Shown one piece after another: positions 42,564 through 50,402 of a DNA stretch of 64,000 nt. Location: positions 62,001 through 126,000 of the forward strand of contig NZ_KB903663.1 in the NCBI RefSeq assembly GCF_000379725.1, in the 5' to 3' direction. A model generated the notes under the pieces. That model saw only the letters and a list, made by a program, of their open reading frames with translations, searched no databases and was not told the DNA's origin. This stretch comes from Cytophaga aurantiaca DSM 3654. Its GTDB lineage: Bacteria; Bacteroidota; Bacteroidia; Cytophagales; Cytophagaceae. A program made the translations under genes and the position numbers. Positions within the stretch are counted from its first letter, which is position 1, and each line of letters opens with the position of its first letter.

Positions 42564-43715
42564 TTACGCGTTTTTCAAACTCTTTTCCAACACTGCTTTT
42601 AACGCATCTAAGAATGCATCTGCATCTGATTTTTTCAAATTCAATGCAGGTAAAATACGAATCGTAAATTTATCTGAAGATGAACCCGTAAACATTTTGT
42701 ATTCGCTTAACAAGGTATTGCGAATGTCTGCACATGGAATTTCAAGTTCAATACCAATCATTAAACCTTTACCACGCACTTCTTTTACACCTTGTATCTT
42801 GCGTGCTTCTTTTATAATATAATCGCCTATTTGAGCTGTATGCTCTATTAAATTTTCTTCTTTGATCACATCCAACACAGCAATTGCTGCAGCACATGCC
42901 AAATGGTTACCGCCAAATGTTGTACCTAACAAACCGTGTTTTGGTTTTAAATGCGGAGCAATACTGATTGCACCAATTGGAAAACCATTACCCATCCCTT
43001 TTGCCATTGTGTAAATATCAGCTGATACACCCGCAAAATCATGAGAGTAGAATTTACCGCTGCGACCATAACCACATTGAACAGAGTCAGCAATGTAAAC
43101 CGCATTATGCTGATCACAAAGCGTACGAATCTTTTTCAGCATAGAAATGGATGCTTCATGAATACCACCAACGCCTTGTATACCTTCAGTAATTACCGCA
43201 CAAATGTGCTTGCCATTTAACTTGAATGTTGCTTCTAACGCTGTTTCATCGTTCCATGGCAAGAAGATGATGTTGTCTGTTTCATTCACAGGTGCTACGA
43301 TAGAAGGATTGTCGGTAGCGGCAACAGCTAATGATGTTCTTCCGTGGAAACCTTTTTTGAAAGCAATGATCTTTTTCTTGCCATTGTGGAATGAAGCAAG
43401 TTTCAATGCATTTTCATTTGCTTCTGCACCTGAGTTGCAAAGAAACAATTGATAATCGTCATGACCGCTCAATGCTCCTAATTTATCTGCTAACTCTTGT
43501 TGAAGAGAAATGATAACGGAGTTGGAGTAGAAACCAATTTTATTTAATTGATCGGTAATTTTTTGTACGTAGTACGGATGTGCATGTCCAATAGAGATCA
43601 CAGCATGACCACCATACAGATCTAAATATTCAGTACCTGATGCATCCCAAAGACGAGAGCCTAATGCTTTTACAGGTTCGATTGGGATTAGGGGATAGAC
43701 GTCGAATAAACGCAT
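42564..43715 (-). CDS. argD: Acetylornithine aminotransferase family enzyme
   Basis: 383 residues, class III PLP aminotransferase. It opens YLDLYGGHAVISIGHAHPYYV and has the PLP-lysine motif in YTMAKGMGNGFPIGA, preceded by VYIADSVQCGYGRSGKF. It converts N-acyl-glutamate semialdehyde and glutamate to N-acyl-ornithine. Its start is clear, with MRLFDVYPLIPIEPVKALG. Family B repeats lie upstream of its start, between it and argC. Confidence 0.93.
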   Translation of the reverse strand: MRLFDVYPLIPIEPVKALGSRLWDASGTEYLDLYGGHAVISIGHAHPYYVQKITDQLNKIGFYSNSVIISLQQELADKLGALSGHDDYQLFLCNSGAEANENALKLASFHNGKKKIIAFKKGFHGRTSLAVAATDNPSIVAPVNETDNIIFLPWNDETALEATFKLNGKHICAVITEGIQGVGGIHEASISMLKKIRTLCDQHNAVYIADSVQCGYGRSGKFYSHDFAGVSADIYTMAKGMGNGFPIGAISIAPHLKPKHGLLGTTFGGNHLACAAAIAVLDVIKEENLIEHTAQIGDYIIKEARKIQGVKEVRGKGLMIGIELEIPCADIRNTLLSEYKMFTGSSSDKFTIRILPALNLKKSDADAFLDALKAVLEKSLKNA

Positions 43716-43749
43716 ATTGTTAATATTTTAATTTTGTGGTATAAATTCC

Positions 43750-43845
43750 AAAAGAGTAATAAGTTCTAAGTAATACGTTTTAAGAGATGAAACTCGTTAG
43801 TGCAGTTCTTAGAACTTATTACTCAAAACGTATTACTTTAAAATG
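43750..43845. repeat. Repeat family B palindrome between argC and argD
   Basis: Left arm GAGTAATAAGTTCTAAGTAA and following units (43755-43787), right arm CTTAGAACTTATTACTC and TATTACTTTAAA (43808-43842). The two arms are largely complementary. The argC stop TAA (43840-43838) is at the outer edge. Confidence 0.75.
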
Positions 43846-44809
43846 ACGCTGCCTTCAACCTTAAGCCCGTAGTCTCTTCTAAACCGAACATCAAATTCAT
43901 ATTCTGAACCGCATGACCGGAAGCACCTTTCAATAAGTTGTCGATAATGCTAACGATCATTAACTGATCACCGTGTTTTTCCAGATACAACAAACAGTTG
44001 TTTGTATTCACCACTTGTTTCAGATCAATGTTCTCATCTACCACATGCGTGAATGGATGCGATGCATAATACGCTTTGTATTTTGCAACGGCTTCTTCAA
44101 TTGTCCAGCTGCACGGCGTATACATGGTTGCTATGATACCACGTGTAAAGTCGCCACGGTATGGAATGAAATGAATGTTTTTATCTAATGAAGATTGCAG
44201 ATTTTTTAAACTCTGACGAATCTCTTTTAAGTGCTGATGATTTAGTGCCTTGTAAACAGACATATTATTATTTCTCCAGCTGAAGTGAGAGGTCTGCGAT
44301 AACGATTGTCCGGCCCCCGTCGAACCTGTAATACCAGATACATGCACATCACTCGTTAACACTTTCTCTGCAGCAAGCGGCAGTAAGCCCAATTGAATTG
44401 CTGTAGCGAAACAACCTGGATTAGCAATATTTTTTGCGTTCTTAATTTTATCACGCTGCAATTCAGGCAAGCCGTAAATAAAATCGTTGCCTTCTTTTTC
44501 AATACGAAAATCCTGACTTAAGTCAATGATCTTAATATGCGACTCAATCGGATTTGCCCGTAAGAATTTTATTGCATCACCATGACCAACACACAAGAAC
44601 AATACATCAATAGCGCTGCTTAATTCGCTACTAAAAATAATATCTGTGCTGCCGATCAAATCCGTATGTACTTTATAGATTGGATTACCTGCGTTACTGT
44701 TGCTATGTACAAATACAATATCCGCATTCGGGTGATTCACCAAAATACGAAGCAACTCGCCGCCTGTATATCCTGCACCACCAACGATGCCTATTTTTAT
44801 CTTTGTCAT
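43838..44809 (-). CDS. argC: N-acetyl-gamma-glutamyl-phosphate reductase
   Basis: 323 residues. The Rossmann start is IGIVGGAGYTGGELLRILV, the active-site Cys lies in IANPGCFATAIQLGLLPL, and STGAGQSLSQTSHFSWRNNN follows. The enzyme makes N-acyl-glutamate semialdehyde with NADPH. It lies between argG and argD. The stop codon abuts a family B repeat. Confidence 0.95.
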   Translation of the reverse strand: MTKIKIGIVGGAGYTGGELLRILVNHPNADIVFVHSNSNAGNPIYKVHTDLIGSTDIIFSSELSSAIDVLFLCVGHGDAIKFLRANPIESHIKIIDLSQDFRIEKEGNDFIYGLPELQRDKIKNAKNIANPGCFATAIQLGLLPLAAEKVLTSDVHVSGITGSTGAGQSLSQTSHFSWRNNNMSVYKALNHQHLKEIRQSLKNLQSSLDKNIHFIPYRGDFTRGIIATMYTPCSWTIEEAVAKYKAYYASHPFTHVVDENIDLKQVVNTNNCLLYLEKHGDQLMIVSIIDNLLKGASGHAVQNMNLMFGLEETTGLRLKAASF

Positions 44810-44814
44810 TTTTG

Positions 44815-44960
44815 TAATGTTTTAAGTTTTAGGTAATAGGTTTTAAGATTGCTCTATCAAATCATTTCCTAATACTTCTTTTAACTATTCTAAAACATTC
44901 AATTTTAATTATCGTTGTGTAACGACTTCTTAAAACTTAAAACGTATTACTTAGAACTTA
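44815..44960. repeat. Repeat family B between argG and argC
   Basis: TTTTAAGTTTTAGGTAATAGG near 44818-44838 and CTTAAAACTTAAAACGTATTACTTAGAAC near 44930-44958. The argG stop TAA (44949-44947) lies inside and the last codons (SK) are repeat-encoded. Confidence 0.7.
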
Positions 44961-46146
44961 CGTCTTCGTTCACTCTATGGTAAATCATTGTCTGATTACC
45001 GAATATTTTAGAGAAGCCTTTTACATCGTCGCCAGACCATGCATTGTTCTCTTCGCCGTATTTACCAAACTTAGCAGACATTAAGTCGTGTGCAGATTCA
45101 ATACCGATCACATGGAAACGGTATGGTGCAGCAAACACTTTTACTTTACCTGTAACATTTACTTGTGTATCTTCTAAGAACGTTTCAATATTCCTCATTA
45201 CCGGCTCAAGGAATTGACCTTCGTGTACAAAATTTCCGTACCAGTTACCCAATTGCTCTTTCCAGTACATCTGCCATTTTGTAAGCGTATGCTTTTCTAA
45301 TGTATGATGCGCCTTGATGATTACCATTGGTGCAGCAGCTTCAAAGCCTACGCGACCTTTGATACCGATGATGGTATCACCCACGTGAATGTCACGGCCG
45401 ATACCATACGGAGCAACGAGCTTATTTAATTCAACAATTGCATCGGTTGATTTCATGCGCTTGCCATTCAAACCAACCAATTGTCCTTTTTCAAATTCCA
45501 ATTCAATTTCTTCTTCACCTGTTTTTGTAACCTGTGTAGGGAATGCACTTTCCGGAAGTGTTTTATCTGACGTCAATGTTTCTTTACCACCAACGCTTGT
45601 ACCCCAGATACCAACATTGATTGAATATGCAGCTTTGCTCCAGTCGCGCACAACACCTTTTTTCTTCAGGTATCCAATTTCCGCTTCACGTGATAATTTC
45701 ATATCGCGGATCGGTGTGATGATCTCGATACCCGGATTCATGATCATGAATACAACATCGAAACGAACCTGATCGTTACCTGCACCAGTAGAACCGTGTG
45801 CCACTGCAGTAGCGCCAACCTTCTTTGCATGCTCAGCAATAGCCATTGCCTGGAACACACGTTCTGCACTTACAGAAAGCGGATAGGTATTGTTACGAAG
45901 AATGTTTCCGTACACCATGTACTTCACACATTCAGCATAATATTTTTCAATGATGTCAAGTGTAGTGTGAGACGTAACACCCAATTCGTATGCCTTCTTT
46001 TCAATATCTGCTAATTCTTCTTTAGAGAACCCACCTGTGTTAACAATAGCAGTATGCAATTCATACCCTAGATCTTCTGATAAATACTTTGCGCAATACG
46101 TTGTGTCCAATCCGCCACTAAAGGCCAATACTACTTTCTTTTTCAT
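44947..46146 (-). CDS. argG: Argininosuccinate synthase
   Basis: 399 residues. The P-loop-like motif VVLAFSGGLDTTYCAKYL stands at the N-terminus, and AHGSTGAGNDQVRF lies near residue 115. It joins citrulline and aspartate with ATP. It is the second gene of the operon, about 116 bp after the GNAT gene, which carries one arm of family B repeat. The last two residues and the stop are repeat-derived. Confidence 0.96.
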   Translation of the reverse strand: MKKKVVLAFSGGLDTTYCAKYLSEDLGYELHTAIVNTGGFSKEELADIEKKAYELGVTSHTTLDIIEKYYAECVKYMVYGNILRNNTYPLSVSAERVFQAMAIAEHAKKVGATAVAHGSTGAGNDQVRFDVVFMIMNPGIEIITPIRDMKLSREAEIGYLKKKGVVRDWSKAAYSINVGIWGTSVGGKETLTSDKTLPESAFPTQVTKTGEEEIELEFEKGQLVGLNGKRMKSTDAIVELNKLVAPYGIGRDIHVGDTIIGIKGRVGFEAAAPMVIIKAHHTLEKHTLTKWQMYWKEQLGNWYGNFVHEGQFLEPVMRNIETFLEDTQVNVTGKVKVFAAPYRFHVIGIESAHDLMSAKFGKYGEENNAWSGDDVKGFSKIFGNQTMIYHRVNEDVSSK

Positions 46147-46237
46147 TTTTTTGTAAGCTTAATGCTGAAGGTCAAAACCTAAAGCTTTTATTCGTTATGA
46201 TTTTAATTTAGAGAGAACTGTTTTAGTAAAGCGCAAA

Positions 46238-46275
46238 TGCCTTTCTTAAAACATAGAACTTATTACTTTAAACCT
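46238..46275. repeat. Repeat family B at the end of the GNAT gene
   Basis: CTTAAAACATAGAACTTATTACTTTAAAC; the GNAT stop TAA (46265-46263) uses the AAGTAATA word, so the terminal GLK-stop is in the repeat. Only one arm is seen here. Confidence 0.6.
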
Positions 46276-46958
46276 TCAGCGAGTCCAAGAAATATCAGCA
46301 CCTTGTCGCTGCCTTTACCCAGAGACTTCAGCAACTTATGATTCTTGATGCGTTGCCATCTTTCCCAAAGTTTAGACTCCGTGATGAAATCCCACTTCTT
46401 CTTTTTCTTTTCTTCCGGATCGTACACCATAGCGGTACACATGCACATCTTACGATCTTTGCTTTTTAAGATCTCGTAATTGATGCAGCTTGAACAGCCT
46501 TTCCAGAATGTTTCGTCGTTGGTAAGCTCCGTGTAGTGCGCAGGTCTGTAACCCAGTTCAGAGTTGATCTTCATAACAGCCGCAGAGGTTGTTAATCCGA
46601 ATAACTTTGCATCAGGGAATTTTTTACGCGACAATTCAAAAGCTTTTTCTTTGATCTTGGTAGCCAAACCATATTGACGGAAGTCAGGCGCTACAATCAA
46701 TCCGGAGTTTGCCACATACTTGCCATGACTCCAGGATTCAATATAGCAAAAACCTGCAAAATCGCCGGCCTTCGTTATAGCTATAATAGCCTTGCCTTCA
46801 TCCATCTTCTGACGGATGTAGTCCGGGCTACGCTTAGCAATACCTGTTCCGCGTGCCTTGGCACTTTCAGCCATTTCATCAACAATGGCTTCTGCTAAAT
46901 GTTTATGTTCCGGTCCTGCTACTACTACTTTAATATCAGATACGCTTAATTTTTTCAT
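46263..46958 (-). CDS. GNAT acetyltransferase, probable first enzyme of arginine synthesis
   Basis: 231 residues from the ATG at 46958 (MKKLSVSDIKVVVAG); an ATG at 47012 would add 18 non-family residues. The GNAT core has VANSGLIVAPDFRQYGLATKIKEKAF, the acetyl-CoA loop. The C-terminal half carries a Cys cluster (GCSSCINYE and KMCMCTAMVY), possibly metal-binding. As the first gene of the arginine operon it most likely makes N-acetylglutamate (ArgA role) in a genome region without argJ. The substrate is inferred from position. Confidence 0.75.
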   Translation of the reverse strand: MKKLSVSDIKVVVAGPEHKHLAEAIVDEMAESAKARGTGIAKRSPDYIRQKMDEGKAIIAITKAGDFAGFCYIESWSHGKYVANSGLIVAPDFRQYGLATKIKEKAFELSRKKFPDAKLFGLTTSAAVMKINSELGYRPAHYTELTNDETFWKGCSSCINYEILKSKDRKMCMCTAMVYDPEEKKKKKWDFITESKLWERWQRIKNHKLLKSLGKGSDKVLIFLGLAEGLK

Positions 46959-47055
46959 TTCAAATAGACGCTTCAATACTGGCTTGGATCCTGTAGATTC
47001 AACTAGTATCAAAGATGGATTAAATACTGTTATGAAACTGTGAAATGTTTGTGAT

Positions 47056-47222
47056 ATCAGCCGGTTTATAGGCTGGGGTTGAGAGTAGTTTCCACGTAAG
47101 AAACCAAAGGTTAAATCGGCCTAGGGCCTAGGTTGGGTGGGTGCACAAAATAAGCTAACCGCCCCAAAAGTATTGGGGGTGGAAAGAAACACTATGTAGT
47201 TAGACTTTTGCATTTAACCTTT
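47056..47222 (-). ncRNA. Structured 5' leader of the arginine operon (candidate regulatory RNA)
   Basis: Read on the minus strand from the promoter at 47237-47267. An 11-bp stem pairs 47222-47212 (AAAGGTTAAAT) with 47116-47106. Inside are CCCCAA/TTGGGG (47178-47173 with 47167-47162), CTAAC/GTTAG (47203-47199 with 47159-47155), then downstream GTTTC/GAAAC (near 47105 and 47090) and CAGCC/GGCTG (near 47075 and 47060). The leader is about 270 bases long and far more G+C-rich and structured than the nearby gaps. I do not recognise a known riboswitch class. Confidence 0.5.
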
Positions 47223-47236
47223 ATAAATTCAGTCAA

Positions 47237-47267
47237 CAAATGTAGTTCAAAATTCATTTTATACAAA
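47237..47267 (-). promoter_or_regulatory. Arginine operon promoter, full -33/-7 match
   Basis: On the minus strand TTTG (47267-47264), 19 bases, then TACATTTG (47244-47237). Both elements and the spacing fit the Bacteroidota sigma-A consensus TTTG-N19-TAnnTTTG exactly. The transcript should start near 47231. Confidence 0.8.
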
Positions 47268-47592
47268 GCATTAACCCTTTTTTTACAGAATTAGTTTCCT
47301 TCAAAAGCTTGAGACGAAATTACTTACAGCGAAAATCTTTCAGCCTCAGCATCTTCTTAAACACGGACATCCTGAATGTTCTCTTCCTATGAAAATGTAC
47401 TTGTAAATTATTGATAATTAATAAAATAAAATGGATGAGGTGCATACATTTCAGAAGCCCCAAACGGCTATATGGAAGAAGATCAATCATATTTCTGTCT
47501 AAAATCCGGTATCTATGCCACTCCGAAACTGCTAAATGGCAAAATAATAGTAGTTTTACAGACCAAAATAGAAGTTCAAGAACAATTTTAGT

Positions 47593-48417
47593 ATGATCAT
47601 TATTATCGATTGCGAAGACCAGAAAGGCTTAATTCATAAAATCACCGGTGTATTGGCGAACTTAAATCTCAATATTACACGCAATAGAGAATTTGTTGAA
47701 AAGCAGCTGAATCGATTTTACATGCGTACAGTTGTAGAAGGTGATGTAGATGCGGCTGTTTTAAAATCTGCCTTAGCAGCAGTTTTGCCTGTAGACCATA
47801 GCTTATCTATCAGCACAGGCGAATTGAAAAAAATTGTCATCATGGTTACCAAGGAAGAACATTGTTTGACCGAGTTGATCAGTAAATATTATTTTGGAAA
47901 TCTGAAAGCACACATCGTTGCGGTGATCGGGAATCACGAGCATTTAAAGGCCTACACAGAGAAATTCAATATTCCATATCACTTCATTTCGCACGAAAAT
48001 AAAAGCAGAGAAACGCACGAAGCAGAATTGTTGGCATGTCTAAAATCATACAACCCGGATTACATCGTGCTTGCGAAGTTTATGCGTATTCTGAGCGATG
48101 ATTTTACCTCACATTATCCATCCCGCATGATCAATATTCACCATAGTTTCTTACCTGCATTTAAAGGCGCAAACCCTTATAGACAGGCTTATGAGCGTGG
48201 TGTGAAGATCATTGGGGCTACAGCGCATTTCGTAAATCAGGATCTGGACGAAGGTCCGATCATTCACCAGGAAGTTATTCCGATCGACCATACCTTAAGC
48301 CCAATTAAGATGGCTGCTGCAGGTAAAGACGTAGAAAAACTGGTTTTATCGAAAGCACTGCAATTGGTATTGGATCAGAAAGTGTATGTGAGTGGGAATC
48401 GAACGATTATTTTTTAA
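47593..48417 (+). CDS. purU: Formyltetrahydrofolate deformylase
   Basis: 274 residues. An N-terminal ACT domain (IIDCEDQKGLIHKITGVLANL) is followed by a formyl-transferase-like hydrolase domain with NIHHSFLPAFKGANPYRQAY and GATAHFVNQDLDEGPIIHQ; the His-rich motif is the active site. PurU frees formate from formyl-THF and balances one-carbon pools. It is transcribed away from the arginine operon. The 580-bp gap before it holds the arginine leader and promoter but no other gene that I can support. A weak AT-rich hairpin (48434-48441 with 48453-48460) follows. Confidence 0.93.
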   Translation: MIIIIDCEDQKGLIHKITGVLANLNLNITRNREFVEKQLNRFYMRTVVEGDVDAAVLKSALAAVLPVDHSLSISTGELKKIVIMVTKEEHCLTELISKYYFGNLKAHIVAVIGNHEHLKAYTEKFNIPYHFISHENKSRETHEAELLACLKSYNPDYIVLAKFMRILSDDFTSHYPSRMINIHHSFLPAFKGANPYRQAYERGVKIIGATAHFVNQDLDEGPIIHQEVIPIDHTLSPIKMAAAGKDVEKLVLSKALQLVLDQKVYVSGNRTIIF

Positions 48418-48484
48418 ATAAATCGCTCTCTATTTCAAATACTTAAATTTCTTATTTGAATAGAATTCTTATTGTCTAATATTT

Positions 48485-48499
48485 TTAGTAAATTACTAA
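48485..48499 (+). promoter_or_regulatory. Candidate LexA-like operator before umuD
   Basis: TTAGTA-AAT-TACTAA is an inverted repeat with three-base centre, 22 bases before the umuD ATG. Flanking ATAT bases extend the symmetry. An SOS operator is expected here, but I know no fixed consensus for this group. Confidence 0.4.
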
Positions 48500-48521
48500 T
48501 ATATTTAGAAATAAGAGTCTT

Positions 48522-48941
48522 ATGCAGATATTCCATACCCTTCCTGAAGCGCTTCATGCCCCGATTCCATTGGCAGATGGTGCTGTTTCCGCTGGTTTCC
48601 CGAGCCCGGCCGGCGATTATTTAGATACCCGCATCGATATTTTTGAATACCTGGTACAGCATCCAACCGCTACGTTTTATGTACGTGTGAAGGGCAACTC
48701 CATGATCAACGCTTCTATACACGACGGAGATTTACTGGTAGTCGATCGTTCTATAGAGCCGAGAAACAATCAGATTGTCGTGGCGATTTTAAACGGTGAG
48801 TTTACCGTGAAACGCATAAGCAAACACAACAACAAACTTTACCTTATTCCTGAAAACGAAAAGTTCAAACCTATGGAGATCACTGAAAACATGGGATTTG
48901 AAGTGTGGGGCGTGGTGACGTATGTGATTCATAAACCGTAA
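48522..48941 (+). CDS. umuD: UmuD-like S24 autoprotease
   Basis: 139 residues. The self-cleavage pair is Ala24-Gly25 (AVSAGFPSP), the catalytic Ser60 lies in VKGNSM and Lys97 in FTVKRIS. These positions match those of E. coli UmuD (24/25, 60, 97). RecA-stimulated cleavage yields UmuD', the partner of polymerase V. The gene is followed by umuC, 118 bp away, the gap holding family B repeats; normally the two overlap. Confidence 0.92.
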   Translation: MQIFHTLPEALHAPIPLADGAVSAGFPSPAGDYLDTRIDIFEYLVQHPTATFYVRVKGNSMINASIHDGDLLVVDRSIEPRNNQIVVAILNGEFTVKRISKHNNKLYLIPENEKFKPMEITENMGFEVWGVVTYVIHKP

Positions 48942-49060
48942 TGTTTTAAGTTCGAAGTTTTAAGTTTTAAGTTTTAAGAATGCATTAACGAATCATATTC
49001 TTAAAATTTTAAACTTAGTCAGAGCGCTCTTAAAACTTATTACCTAAAACTTAAAACTCT
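48940..49060. repeat. Repeat family B between umuD and umuC
   Basis: AATGTTTTAAGTTCGAAGTTT and further GTTTTAAG units (48942-48980), then CTTAAAATTTTAAACTTAG and TTAAAACTTATTACCTAAAACTTAAAACT (49001-49058). The umuC start codon follows at once. Confidence 0.75.
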
Positions 49061-50322
49061 TGTTTGCTCTCATCGACTGCAACTCCTTCTACGTTTCCTG
49101 TGAACGTGTCTTCCGGCCTGATCTCCGGAACAAGGCTGTCGTTGTGCTCAGCAATAACGATGGTTGCGTGATCTCACGTTCGGATGAAGCCAAAGCCCTT
49201 GGTGTTAAGATGGGTGAACCATTTTTTAAGATGAAAGAATTGGTGCGCGATGGAAAGGTCATTGCATTTTCGTCAAACTATACCTTGTATGGAGACCTTT
49301 CAGAACGGGTAATGCAGACACTCGAAGCCATTGTTTCCGACATAGAAGTGTATTCCATAGACGAAGCTTTTTTACATTTGAATGAAAGTCATACGGATCT
49401 TGAAACACTCGGCCATACCATTCGAAATATGGTAAAGCAATATACCGGAATTCCTGTAGGCGTGGGCATTGCGCCAACAAAGACCTTAGCGAAACTTGCA
49501 AACCGGCTTTCAAAAAAAACAGGTGGTGTTCGTGTAATCCATCCCGATCAGATTGAAGAAACATGGAACGAATGCGCGCTGCAGGATGTATGGGGCATTG
49601 GCAGAAGAAATGCAAAACGTCTGCAGGCAAACTTCATTGATACCATTGAACAATTTGCAAATCAACGGGAAGAATGGGTACGCCAACATTTTTCTGTAAT
49701 AGGCTTACGAACGTATAAAGAATTAAAAGGTATCCCATGCATTGAGATGGAAGGGCCGTTAACAGAAAAAAAATCTATTTGTACGTCACGTTCCTTCGGA
49801 GAATTACAAAATACATTTGCTCCCATCCAGGAAGCCCTATCCACACATGCTGCAAGCTGTGCAGAAAAATTACGCAAACAAAAATGTGCTGCCGGCGGCA
49901 TGTATGTTTCGTTATCAATGAGTCGGTTCACGAAACAAACGGGCGACAAATATTTAGGCATTTACATTAAACTACCGCAGGCAACAAACAATACAGCAAC
50001 ACTCATACAGCATGCATCAAAAGGATTACAAAAATTATTTCAGAAAGGAACGTATTATAAAAAGTGCGGCATCACCGTTACCGATATTGTTCCGGAAGAA
50101 AAAGTTCAGCTTAATTTATTTGAAGCAAAGCAGGATACAAAATTACAGGCCCTCGAAAATACAATCGATATTCTAAATAAGAAGCTGGGTAAAAATATCC
50201 TGCGCCACGCTATACAAGGCTCTGACAACAATACCTGGAAACTGCGCTGCGACAATCTATCTCCCAATTATACAACGAGATTGGGGGAAGTGCTGGTAAT
50301 TAATGTAAGTAATACGTTTTAG
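49060..50322 (+). CDS. umuC: UmuC-like Y-family DNA polymerase
   Basis: 420 residues, beginning at a TTG (49060) with [19 protein letters not shown]. An in-frame stop lies 13 bases before and no ATG exists near, so the TTG start is forced. Catalytic residues show in DCNSFY and YSIDEAFL, with [18 protein letters not shown] and the UmuC C-terminal domain after. It does translesion synthesis with UmuD'. The last residues (VSNTF) and stop come from a family B repeat. Confidence 0.93.
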   Translation: MFALIDCNSFYVSCERVFRPDLRNKAVVVLSNNDGCVISRSDEAKALGVKMGEPFFKMKELVRDGKVIAFSSNYTLYGDLSERVMQTLEAIVSDIEVYSIDEAFLHLNESHTDLETLGHTIRNMVKQYTGIPVGVGIAPTKTLAKLANRLSKKTGGVRVIHPDQIEETWNECALQDVWGIGRRNAKRLQANFIDTIEQFANQREEWVRQHFSVIGLRTYKELKGIPCIEMEGPLTEKKSICTSRSFGELQNTFAPIQEALSTHAASCAEKLRKQKCAAGGMYVSLSMSRFTKQTGDKYLGIYIKLPQATNNTATLIQHASKGLQKLFQKGTYYKKCGITVTDIVPEEKVQLNLFEAKQDTKLQALENTIDILNKKLGKNILRHAIQGSDNNTWKLRCDNLSPNYTTRLGEVLVINVSNTF

Positions 50323-50402
50323 GTTTTACGTTTTAAGAATGTTCTTAATAACATGTAATCTAAATTTTTAGATTCTTAAAACGTAAAACATATTACTTAG
50401 AA
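50306..50402. repeat. Repeat family B between umuC and the DEAD-box gene
   Basis: GTAAGTAATACGTTTTAG and CGTTTTAAG (50305-50338) pair with CTTAAAACGTAAAACATATT and TTACTTAG (50374-50400). Both converging genes end within it: umuC at TAG 50320-50322 and the helicase at TAA 50395-50393. Confidence 0.8.

Noticed and set aside
47056-47222. Known riboswitch, tmRNA, RNase P or SRP RNA
   Set aside because: I checked by eye for the conserved cores I remember (cobalamin, TPP, SAM, tmRNA tag, SRP loop, RNase P) and found none, so it stays an unclassified leader.
47411-47596. A 61-residue plus-strand gene before purU
   Set aside because: Composition is random, there is no family resemblance and it ends inside the purU start region.
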